Assembly: GCF_015207655.1 (NCBI RefSeq)
Contig: NZ_JADEWN010000016.1
Location: forward strand, 1-64,000
DNA: 64,000 nt
Direction of reading: 5' to 3'
Origin: Gloeocapsopsis crepidinum LEGE 06123
GTDB taxonomy: Bacteria; Cyanobacteriota; Cyanobacteriia; Cyanobacteriales; Chroococcidiopsidaceae
This document shows, piece by piece, positions 52,331-64,000 of the stretch. Within the stretch, counting starts at the first letter, position 1; every line of letters begins with the position of its first letter. The notes beneath the pieces were generated by a model. The model searched no databases, was not told the DNA's origin, and saw only the letters and a list, made by a program, of their open reading frames with translations. The position numbers were made by a program, and so were the translations under genes.

Positions 52331-52882
52331 TTATGTATTACCGCTAAGGCGTAAAGAAAGGCGGCGTAGTTGACCGCGGATACTTGCATCAAAGACTTGA
52401 GAGCCTACTTTAATGATGACACCGCCGATCAAATCAGGATCAATTTTGGTGTTTAATTCAACTTCTCTTGCACTTGTCATCGCGATCACTTTCTCACGAA
52501 CAGCTTGTTGCTGTTCATCTGTAAGATCTACGGCAGAAATCACTTCTGCTAAAACTGTTTGATTTAACTGACGTAGAATCGCGAGAAACTGCCGACAAAT
52601 TTCTTCTAGCAAAAGAATCCTGCGGCGATCTACTAGTAACATGAGGAAGTTTCTCAGATACGGATTAACTTCACCAGCTACGCGCTGTAGCACAGCTTTT
52701 TTGTCCTCAACGCTAACAAATGGATTGGCGAGGAAATCACGCAGTTGCTCAGAATTCTCTAAAATATCAAGTAGAGCACGGATATCTCCACCAAACTGCT
52801 CGGTTAAATTGTTGTTACGCGCTACTGACATCAACGCTTGAGCATACGGTTCAACAATTTGGGTTGCGGCACCACCTTTCAT
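52331..52882 (-). CDS. atpH: ATP synthase delta subunit
   Basis: '[29 protein letters not shown]', '[32 protein letters not shown]'; 4 bp overlap with atpF. Confidence 0.97.
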   Translation of the reverse strand: MKGGAATQIVEPYAQALMSVARNNNLTEQFGGDIRALLDILENSEQLRDFLANPFVSVEDKKAVLQRVAGEVNPYLRNFLMLLVDRRRILLLEEICRQFLAILRQLNQTVLAEVISAVDLTDEQQQAVREKVIAMTSAREVELNTKIDPDLIGGVIIKVGSQVFDASIRGQLRRLSLRLSGNT

Positions 52883-53436
52883 GAACGACCTCCCAACAGC
52901 GCGATACTGCGGTCAATAAGTTTTTGCTGCGTATCACTGTCTACGCCAGTTTGCAACTGAGATTCAACTTTTTCTAGCGCCATCGCGACGACCCGCTGAC
53001 GCAACTGGGTGATCGCGCGATCGCGTTCTGCATTCAAGTCTTGACTTGCATTTTCTTTCATGCGTTCAATATCAGTTGCCGCCGTTGCGAGAATTTTTTC
53101 TCTGGCGACTTTGGCATTTTCTTGGGCATTATTGCGGATTTTTTCAGCTTCCGCTTGTGCTTGAGCCAGCTTCTGTTGTTGTTCTTCTAGTGCCGCTTTT
53201 GCATCGGTTGCGCGCTTTTGTGCATTAACAATTGCTGTTTCGATACGTTCGCGGCGATCGCTGAGAGTTTTTCCGACAACTTTACGCCCGAAGAAAAACA
53301 GCACGCCAATAATAATGACAAGGTTAATCAGGTTTGTTTCTAAAATGTCAAAATTCAACCCAAAACCGTGATTTCCCTCTGCCAATTCAGCATTCACAGC
53401 GCTGGCTTCTGCCATCAACAATAAAAAAGTTTCCAT
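52879..53436 (-). CDS. atpF: ATP synthase b subunit
   Basis: '[44 protein letters not shown]' and long amphipathic helix. ORF opens at 53451. Confidence 0.96.
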   Translation of the reverse strand: METFLLLMAEASAVNAELAEGNHGFGLNFDILETNLINLVIIIGVLFFFGRKVVGKTLSDRRERIETAIVNAQKRATDAKAALEEQQQKLAQAQAEAEKIRNNAQENAKVAREKILATAATDIERMKENASQDLNAERDRAITQLRQRVVAMALEKVESQLQTGVDSDTQQKLIDRSIALLGGRS

Positions 53437-53541
53437 TGTACCCGTCCACATCTGCGCTGCTTGAGTTCGTCTTGTGAATGATTGCCTTTCCCAGTTTCGG
53501 CATTAAGCTTCTACTCTAGTTTTTTGTCATTTGAACTACAA

Positions 53542-54033
53542 CTAGCGTTGACCGACAAGCTGTGTCCCTAGCAGTTTTTCCATAATTTGCTGGCTGAGGG
53601 TATCAACTTGTTGTTCTAATGATGCTAAAGCTTCTTGCTTTTGTTGTTCAATCTCTTGCGCTGCTTGTTCTCGCTGAGCTTGTGCTTCTTTAACTGCTGC
53701 GGCAATTTTTTCTGCGGCAACTTTTTCAGCTTCTGCTTGAGCATCAGCGACAATTTGTTGCGACTGTCGGCGTGCTGTAGCGAGTTCTTGCTCGTATTGA
53801 GATGCTAGTTGCTCTGTTTTCGACAAGCGTTCCCGTGCATCCAATTGATTTTTACGGATGAATTCATCCCTCTCATCAATTGCTTTACTCAGTGGCTTGT
53901 AAAAAGTAGCGTTCAGAATCAAAACCAAAAATAGAAACTGTATAGCCATCAAAGGCAGGGTGGCGTCAATATCAAATAGCCCGCCTTCTTTACCTGCTGT
54001 TTCTGCTGCGAGTAAGATTATTGAATGTGTCAT
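53542..54033 (-). CDS. atpG2: ATP synthase b' subunit
   Basis: '[46 protein letters not shown]'; preferred start [11 protein letters not shown]. Confidence 0.95.
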   Translation of the reverse strand: MTHSIILLAAETAGKEGGLFDIDATLPLMAIQFLFLVLILNATFYKPLSKAIDERDEFIRKNQLDARERLSKTEQLASQYEQELATARRQSQQIVADAQAEAEKVAAEKIAAAVKEAQAQREQAAQEIEQQKQEALASLEQQVDTLSQQIMEKLLGTQLVGQR

Positions 54034-54159
54034 AGTCTCATACCCCTTTGATGTCATTCTAAGGGGCTATGTAGGTTGAGCAGAAGTTAAATTAGTTTAT
54101 ATCGTGGCAATGTAGAGACACTTTACAAAAAGCGCCTCTACACTTTAAAACACGAGCAA

Positions 54160-54408
<249 letters not shown>

Positions 54409-54522
54409 TTATCTTCCTTACTTGACAAAACTGAAATTACAAATTTATTTGAACTAACTCGCGTGAGTTGCGTATGAGGTAATGGGTGTACAGGTACTTC
54501 CCTATTCCATATTCTCTCCGTT

Positions 54523-55284
54523 TTATGCATGTTCCCCATGTTCTTCGCCATGCCCATGATCTTCCATCGCTTCGCCGATGTAAGCTGCGGCGAGTGTAGC
54601 AAAGATCAGTGCTTGAATTGCACTTGTAAACAGACCTAAAGCCATCACTGGCAAGGGAACAAATAATGGTACTAGTAATACCAACACACCCACTACTAGT
54701 TCATCAGCGAGAATGTTACCAAATAATCGAAAGCTCAGGGAGAGGGGCTTAGTAAAATCTTCGATAATTTTAAAAGGCAGCATAAAAGGTACAGGCTGCA
54801 CGTAATTACCAAAGTACCCTAAGCCCTTTTTACTGAAACCGGCATAAAAATATGCTAATGATGTCAGCAAAGCCAGCGCCACAGTGGTATTTATGTCGCT
54901 AGTAGGAGCTGCAAGTTCGCCTTCTGGTAAATGAATAAGCCTAAAAGGAACGAGTGCCCCTGACCAATTTGACACAAATATGAACAAGAATAAAGTGCCA
55001 ACAAAAGGCACCCACGGGCGGTATTCCTTCTCCCCTATCTGATTTTTTGCCAAATCTCTGATGAATTCTAGGGCATACTCCATGAAGTTCTGTAGCCCAC
55101 GGGGAATTCGGTTGATATTTCTGGTAGCAGCAATTGACACAATGACTAGCAAGGTAATCACGAACCATGATGTCAAAAAAACTTGACCATGAACTTTGAG
55201 ATTACCAATCTGCCAATAGAGATGTTTGCCTACTTCTAATTCGGCAAGGTGAGCAAAGTTGGTGATGCGCAAAATATTCAGCAT
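54523..55284 (-). CDS. atpB: ATP synthase a subunit
   Basis: '[27 protein letters not shown]', '[27 protein letters not shown]', '[18 protein letters not shown]'. Probable start MLNILR at 55284. Confidence 0.98.
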   Translation of the reverse strand: MLNILRITNFAHLAELEVGKHLYWQIGNLKVHGQVFLTSWFVITLLVIVSIAATRNINRIPRGLQNFMEYALEFIRDLAKNQIGEKEYRPWVPFVGTLFLFIFVSNWSGALVPFRLIHLPEGELAAPTSDINTTVALALLTSLAYFYAGFSKKGLGYFGNYVQPVPFMLPFKIIEDFTKPLSLSFRLFGNILADELVVGVLVLLVPLFVPLPVMALGLFTSAIQALIFATLAAAYIGEAMEDHGHGEEHGEHA

Positions 55285-55325
55285 TTTCCCTTCAACTGGA
55301 TTCCCCAAGTGAGAATAAAACTCTT

Positions 55326-55823
55326 CTAGGATTGCCCGACTTTGTGAGAGTCAGAGACAAATGCCGTCCGCAGTACGTAGATGATGAGCGAAGCTTTATA
55401 GGTGAGAAAGCCCAGAAATATAGGCAGTATTTGCAGTTGATTCCATCGACTTGCGAGTAGAATTAACCCAATTAATAAAGCTAACCGAGTTTTGCTCAGT
55501 TGTCTTTTTTCTCCACCTAGTCGCTCAACATCTTTTGCTAACATCCTCAAGTAAACCACACCTGTGCATGCCCCGATCAGGTAGTTCAGAGCAATATTAA
55601 GTGAATAGAACATCCAGACAAAGACAAAGATCATCCCTGTCAATGTGAGAGTCCAAAATAACAACTCTTGAGCAAGCTGATAGAAATCTTGCATTGAGCT
55701 GCCTGGCTTTGACGAAGCAAAACCAGTGGGAGAAATATCTCCCTGGAGAGGTGCGGGTTCTGAGGAGTTGTTTGCCAAGTTCACGGGAAACGCAAACCAG
55801 TACGGTTGATTAACTTGACTCAT
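55326..55823 (-). CDS. atpI: ATP synthase subunit I
   Basis: Small TM protein upstream of atpB; '[44 protein letters not shown]'. Confidence 0.88.
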   Translation of the reverse strand: MSQVNQPYWFAFPVNLANNSSEPAPLQGDISPTGFASSKPGSSMQDFYQLAQELLFWTLTLTGMIFVFVWMFYSLNIALNYLIGACTGVVYLRMLAKDVERLGGEKRQLSKTRLALLIGLILLASRWNQLQILPIFLGFLTYKASLIIYVLRTAFVSDSHKVGQS

Positions 55824-55874
55824 ATGAGCCAGTTGAAATCATAACATGTTGTGGTAACAATACTTAAAAAACAA

Positions 55875-57056
55875 TTAACTCGGACTTAGAATAATTAGTC
55901 CAGATTTCAGGAGCGATCGCACTTCAGCTAAATCTAGCTTCACTTGAGACAAAATTTCACTTACGCTTTGTTGCAAGTTGTCATCACAAGCTTGCAGAAA
56001 TTCAAATTCTGCTTCGGATAAATTGACAATTTGGTAGTCGTAGTTGAATAAACAACGACTTGCCCATCCTTCTATGCATGGATGACGTTCGGGAATCGCC
56101 GCAAGCACTGTCTCGTCAGCTGACCAGTCGGCTTTAGGTAAGGGAGGGCGTCCGAGGAAAAATTCATAATGCGTAGCGCCTGCGGGGTCTAGCAGTTCAA
56201 TTAAACGATACAACGCGCGATCGCTCAAACCTTGTGCGCGTTGCATCAACGTTGGGTCTTTTCCCAAAAGGCGCTCTAATTGCCAGAAACTCGGATTGGA
56301 AAAGCCTAAAAAAGCTAAACCCGAAGCATCAATCAGTTCAAAGAGTGTCTCGATATTGTAGTCAATCTCTTGAGGATGAACGTACATATCTGCAAAATTT
56401 GCGTCCCGCTGATTTTCTAACGACCAGCGTTCTTTTTCGCGTTTGACAAGGCGATTATCATCCGGCAGGGCAGCAAAAATTTTTCGTCCGATTTGGACAC
56501 CATCTTGATAATTTGCACTTTGTTGAAGAAGAGCGATCGCTTTTTGCATCAATTGAATTTCCCAACGTCCCAGTTCTCCGTAAACAAAGACGTGCAGTAA
56601 TCCACCAGGGGCAAGTTTAGCGGCTAAAGCTTGGATTCCTTTGATGGGGTCTGCGAGATGGTGGAGTACACCAACACAGTTAATCAAATCAAATTCACCC
56701 GGTACTTGTGCGACATCATACAAGCTGAGGTGATGAAATTTGACCTGATCAGCACCAGAACGTTGAGTGCGATCGCGCGCTATTGCTAATGCCCCTGCAC
56801 TTAAGTCAATTCCGACGACAGTAGCCTGCGGGTTGAGGTGTACAAGATACTCTGTTCCTACTCCTGTCCCACATCCTGCATCGAGAATACGGACATCTTG
56901 CTTGTCAGGTTTTTGACCCGTACAAAAGTTATAAGCAGCCGTCCAATTCCAGCGCCAGTTGTAACCAGGAGGTGGGCTATCTAAAAGTGGTTCTGGAGGA
57001 AACGGATATGTATCATATAACCGCTGTACGGCAGAACTAATATCTTGAGCTTCCAT
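55875..57056 (-). CDS. SAM-dependent class I methyltransferase
   Basis: 'VRILDAGCGTGVGTEYLVHLNPQATVVGIDLSAGALAIA', 'FDLINCVGVLHHLADPIKGI'. Confidence 0.93.
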   Translation of the reverse strand: MEAQDISSAVQRLYDTYPFPPEPLLDSPPPGYNWRWNWTAAYNFCTGQKPDKQDVRILDAGCGTGVGTEYLVHLNPQATVVGIDLSAGALAIARDRTQRSGADQVKFHHLSLYDVAQVPGEFDLINCVGVLHHLADPIKGIQALAAKLAPGGLLHVFVYGELGRWEIQLMQKAIALLQQSANYQDGVQIGRKIFAALPDDNRLVKREKERWSLENQRDANFADMYVHPQEIDYNIETLFELIDASGLAFLGFSNPSFWQLERLLGKDPTLMQRAQGLSDRALYRLIELLDPAGATHYEFFLGRPPLPKADWSADETVLAAIPERHPCIEGWASRCLFNYDYQIVNLSEAEFEFLQACDDNLQQSVSEILSQVKLDLAEVRSLLKSGLIILSPS

Positions 57057-57519
57057 ACGCTAAAAGTAACAAAACTTATCTTTTTTCTCAGGCGTTCTGC
57101 CTATATCCACTATGATCTCCTACGTAACCTCTATAAAGTTACGTATAAATCTAAAGCAATAGTCAACTCTCTGCCTGCCTTGGTAGGTATGAGACTGAAT
57201 AAACAATTACAGTTTGTTAAGTAAATAGTTGACTGCGAAAATCTCCTTCATCCTTTACCATAGGGCACACTTGACCGTTATAGCAGCGAATCGAGTGGCA
57301 ACTGGCTTGATAGAAGTCAGGATAGGTTGGGAAGGCAACAGGAGAAGCAATTCAAGTTTCAGCTTCGTTCTTGGCTGTTCAACAATAAAAAACGAACATC
57401 ATAAGTTCTGTGGGACAGTAGTACCACTCCTGCTTGACTTTCTTTACCAAAAATATTTTGGGTGGAAGATCTAGTGGGAAAATAGTAAGCAACAGAAACT
57501 AGTACTCTAGTCAGATTGA

Positions 57520-60948
<3,429 letters not shown>

Positions 60949-61471
60949 AGTCTAAGCTTCATTTAGTCTGAGTAGGCTACTAGTATCCTCTGACCAGTCA
61001 AGACAAAATGACTGGTTAGAGCTTCTTGTCTGTCAGAAAACTGAAAAGTAATGTTAAAAACTGTTAACAGGTGACTCAGAAGATGAACTAAATGCCGCAA
61101 AATATTTGCGGAAGGTAACTGTATCTGCAAGCTTAATGTATCTCTAGTTACGCAGGTAGCTGGTAAATGTCTAGACGAAAGCAGTGAATTAGCTGGCAAG
61201 TCAAAGCAAAAAGCTTAAGCATAGATACAGCTAGCCAAGGTAATACTACTGTTATAAAAAACACCTTGGAAAAACTGGGAACTCTCCCCAAATGGAGTGC
61301 GCAAGTAGCGGAATTCCGCGCAGTGGCATCCAGAAAGTTGAGTAAATTTCTACTAGCAATACCCAGCACTTGAGTTACTCAAGGTGTGTGCTAGCAGTCT
61401 CGAATTACTGTCAAAGTAAGTACGGGAAACTAAATAAACCTGGTTTCATTAATTTTTGGAGGAATCGGTTA

Positions 61472-61957
61472 ATGAGTATCGTCACGAAATCGATCGTGAA
61501 TGCGGATGCCGAAGCTCGCTACCTCAGCCCTGGTGAGCTCGATCGGATCAAGAGCTTTGTTACTAGTGGTGAGCGCCGTTTACGGATTGCTCAGACCCTA
61601 ACAGACAACCGCGAGCGTATTGTTAAGCAAGCCGGCGATCAATTATTCCAAAAGCGTCCTGATGTTGTTTCCCCTGGTGGAAACGCCTATGGTCAGGAAA
61701 TGACTGCAACTTGCTTGCGCGATATGGATTATTACTTACGTTTGATCACCTACGGAGTTGTCGCTGGTGATGTTACACCAATTGAAGAAATTGGTGTTGT
61801 TGGCGTCCGCGAAATGTATAAGTCACTCGGCACTCCGATTGAAGCAGTTGCTGAAAGTGTCCGAGCAATGAAGAATGTTGCTACCTCGATGATGTCTTCG
61901 GAAGATGCTTCTGAAGCTGGCTCTTACTTTGACTATCTAGTCGGTGCTATGCAGTAG
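61472..61957 (+). CDS. apcA: Allophycocyanin alpha subunit
   Basis: '[44 protein letters not shown]...[47 protein letters not shown]'; GGAGG before the ATG at 61472. Confidence 0.99.
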   Translation: MSIVTKSIVNADAEARYLSPGELDRIKSFVTSGERRLRIAQTLTDNRERIVKQAGDQLFQKRPDVVSPGGNAYGQEMTATCLRDMDYYLRLITYGVVAGDVTPIEEIGVVGVREMYKSLGTPIEAVAESVRAMKNVATSMMSSEDASEAGSYFDYLVGAMQ

Positions 61958-62020
61958 GGTGTGAGAACCTACTTCTCAAACTAACAATTGCAACACGGTG
62001 GGAAATAAGGAATTAAAACC

Positions 62021-62506
62021 ATGCAAGACGCGATTACATCAGTAATTAATGCTTCAGACGTACAAGGTAAGTACCTTGACAACTCCGCTATGGAGAAGCT
62101 AAAAGGCTACTTCCAAACAGGCGAACTACGAGTGCGTGCTGCTACAACAATCAGTGCTAATGCAGCAGCAATTGTTAAAGAAGCAGTAGCAAAGTCTCTA
62201 CTTTACTCTGATATCACTCGCCCAGGCGGCAACATGTATACGACTCGCCGCTATGCTGCTTGCATCCGCGACCTTGACTACTACTTGCGCTACTCGACTT
62301 ATGCCATGTTAGCGGGAGATCCTTCTATCCTTGATGAGCGCGTACTTAACGGTCTTAAAGAAACATACAATTCTTTGGGTGTTCCTATCGGCGCAACAGT
62401 ACAAGCTATCCAAGCAATGAAAGAAGTAACTGCTAGTTTAGTAGGTCCTGATGCTGGTAAGGAAATGGGTGTTTACTTTGACTATATCTGCTCTGGCTTG
62501 AGCTAA
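62021..62506 (+). CDS. apcB: Allophycocyanin beta subunit
   Basis: '[41 protein letters not shown]...[47 protein letters not shown]'. Confidence 0.99.
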   Translation: MQDAITSVINASDVQGKYLDNSAMEKLKGYFQTGELRVRAATTISANAAAIVKEAVAKSLLYSDITRPGGNMYTTRRYAACIRDLDYYLRYSTYAMLAGDPSILDERVLNGLKETYNSLGVPIGATVQAIQAMKEVTASLVGPDAGKEMGVYFDYICSGLS

Positions 62507-62606
62507 GCTTTGTTCCTCTTGATAACAGAGAATAGCTAAAGCTTCAAGGTAATTCTCCTTAAATTAAGGTCTGGAAGTTGATCGTGAGTGTTCAGACATG
62601 TTACCG

Positions 62607-62637
62607 CTTATTCAAAGCCTCAATGTGAGGCAATAAG
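62607..62637 (+). other. Stem-loop in the apcB-apcC intergenic region
   Basis: CTTATTcaaaGCCTCaatgtGAGGCAATAAG: two-part perfect stem with a 4 nt bulge and no downstream U-tract. Confidence 0.6.
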
Positions 62638-62821
62638 TGTTAAGAGGTTTGGCATTGACGCTTTACTTCCAGCCTTTGAGCAATTAACTGAAATTGTTCG
62701 CTTATTAAAGAATTGTGTAAGCAAAGCATGAGAAAATAGGGTAGCAGTGGTATTTTGTTGCCCTCAAATCAATTGAAATCAAAAATTTTTCTAATTCAAT
62801 AATCCAGGAGAGAGTTAACCA

Positions 62822-63025
62822 ATGCGGATGTTTAAGGTTACTGCCTGTGTTCCTAGTCAAACACGGATTAGAACACAGCGGGAGTTGCAAAACACCTACT
62901 TCACTAAGCTCGTTCCTTACGACAACTGGTTTCGGGAACAGCAACGGATCATGAAAATGGGTGGCAAGATTGTTAAGGTGGAACTGGCTACAGGAAAACC
63001 TGGAATGAATACAGGGCTGCTGTAA
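62822..63025 (+). CDS. apcC: Phycobilisome small core linker L-C7.8
   Basis: 'MRMFKVTACVPSQTRIRTQRELQNTYFTKLVPYDNWFREQQRIMKMGGKIVKVELATGKPGMNTGLL'. Confidence 0.98.
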   Translation: MRMFKVTACVPSQTRIRTQRELQNTYFTKLVPYDNWFREQQRIMKMGGKIVKVELATGKPGMNTGLL

Positions 63026-63052
63026 TTAATTTTTAAATTTATAATCAGTGTT

Positions 63053-63078
63053 AAGAGGTCTTAAAAGACCTCTTTATT
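63053..63078 (+). terminator. Terminator of the apc operon
   Basis: AAGAGGTCTT aa AAGACCTCTT perfect 10 bp stem followed by TTATTTG. Confidence 0.8.
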
Positions 63079-63195
63079 TGTATCTGTAGCAAGTTAACAA
63101 TTCTTATAAAAACTTTTGACGTGGTATTGAATAATGCGATCGCATTATTCAAATAACCGCTATACTCCTAATGTTATAAATTCGACTTAATTGCC

Positions 63196-64000
63196 GTGCA
63201 GATCCGTCAACTCATTCCTTTCTTTGACAAATCTGTGGCTGGATGGGTCAACGAAGCCCGTCTATTGCGCTGGCTAACTTTACTGTGGTTATTCATGGGG
63301 TTAGTCATTCTGTTTTCTGCGTCCTATCCAGTCGCTGATATAAAGTATGGAGATGGGCTGTATTTCCTCAAGCGCCAACTAATAGGGGCAGCTATTGGTT
63401 TGGTAGCATTTAACTTTCTTGTCCATTCACCTTTACGTTCAGTTTTGAATATCGCGCATTGGGGTGTATTAGTTCTTTTAGGATTAATTTTTATGACACT
63501 TATTCCAGGCGTGGGAGTAGAGATTGAGGGGGCTAGACGTTGGTTATCTGTTATGGGGATTTTGATTCAACCTTCTGAGTTAATCAAGCCGTTTCTAATC
63601 TTACAAAGTGCCCGTGTTTTTGGGCAATGGCATAGAATTCGCTGGAATGCCCGCTTATTTTGGCTAATAGTTTTTGCGCTGATGTTGGCAGGAATTCTCC
63701 GCCAGCCAAATTTAAGTACAACAGCGCTTTGTGGAATGGCACTTTGGTTAGTAGCACTTGCAGCAGGTTTACCTTATTTTCAGTTAATAGGAACCGCTTT
63801 ACTCGGTATATTAGTAGCTGTAACAAGCATTAGCTTAAATCCTTATCAACTTGTGCGAGTCATTTCCTTTCGCAATCCTTGGATAGATCCGGCAAAGAGT
63901 GGCTATCAGTTGGTTCAAAGTCTGCTTGCAGTTGGTTCTGGTGGAACTTGGGGTGCTGGATTTGGACTGTCGCAACAAAAATTGTTTTATTTGCCAATTC
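63196..64000 (+). CDS. ftsW: FtsW/RodA-family cell-cycle protein, truncated at window edge
   Basis: Not in the ORF track because it runs off the window. GTG start; '...LVILFSASYPVADIKYGDGLYFLKRQL', 'GVEIEGARRWLSVMGILIQPSELIKPFLIL', 'SGGTWGAGFGLSQQKLFYLPI'. Confidence 0.9.
   Translation, partial: MQIRQLIPFFDKSVAGWVNEARLLRWLTLLWLFMGLVILFSASYPVADIKYGDGLYFLKRQLIGAAIGLVAFNFLVHSPLRSVLNIAHWGVLVLLGLIFMTLIPGVGVEIEGARRWLSVMGILIQPSELIKPFLILQSARVFGQWHRIRWNARLFWLIVFALMLAGILRQPNLSTTALCGMALWLVALAAGLPYFQLIGTALLGILVAVTSISLNPYQLVRVISFRNPWIDPAKSGYQLVQSLLAVGSGGTWGAGFGLSQQKLFYLPI

Noticed and set aside
57229-57474. 81 aa plus-strand ORF upstream of apcE
   Set aside because: No family resemblance or clear ribosome-binding site; probably apcE leader/promoter region.
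61148-61369. Minus-strand ORFs in the apcE-apcA gap
   Set aside because: No homology recognised; the region is better explained as the apcA promoter/leader.

Overview
This looks like a 64 kb stretch of a cyanobacterial chromosome. The evidence is HIP1 octamers (GCGATCGC) throughout, the phycobilisome core operon, a cyanobacterial atp operon, and HCP/CTDH carotenoid proteins. Nearly all of it is chromosomal coding sequence; I saw no prophage, transposase, CRISPR array, rRNA or tRNA. Recognisable blocks: multi-PAS histidine kinase and divergent NarL-type regulator; HCP-CTDH pair plus a second HCP, with queG between them; a MacAB-like efflux operon containing a Rieske oxygenase gene; manC, ABC1 kinase, PpiC plus a PPC-domain protein; a caspase-WD40 protein; pdxJ, GGPP synthase, folD; mutS; ruvX-mltG-YqeG-proB; a cynABDS-like cyanate cluster extended by acyl-CoA-dehydrogenase-like, OsmC and rhodanese genes; ssrA (tmRNA); atpI-B-E-F'-F-H-A-G; apcE-apcA-apcB-apcC; and a truncated ftsW at the right edge. 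The best leads are: (1) the extended cyanate/sulfur cluster with a shared palindromic motif (AGAAYGTTCT) upstream of its two leading genes; (2) queG, whose conserved N-terminus has no ATG/GTG/TTG start and may use AUA; (3) a caspase-WD40 protein that appears to have lost the catalytic His (SGY instead of SGH); (4) the Rieske oxygenase gene inside an efflux operon; (5) an ABC substrate-binding protein with an extra ~130 aa N-terminal domain before its Tat/lipobox signal. All calls come from reading the sequence and supplied translations; no database search was run.
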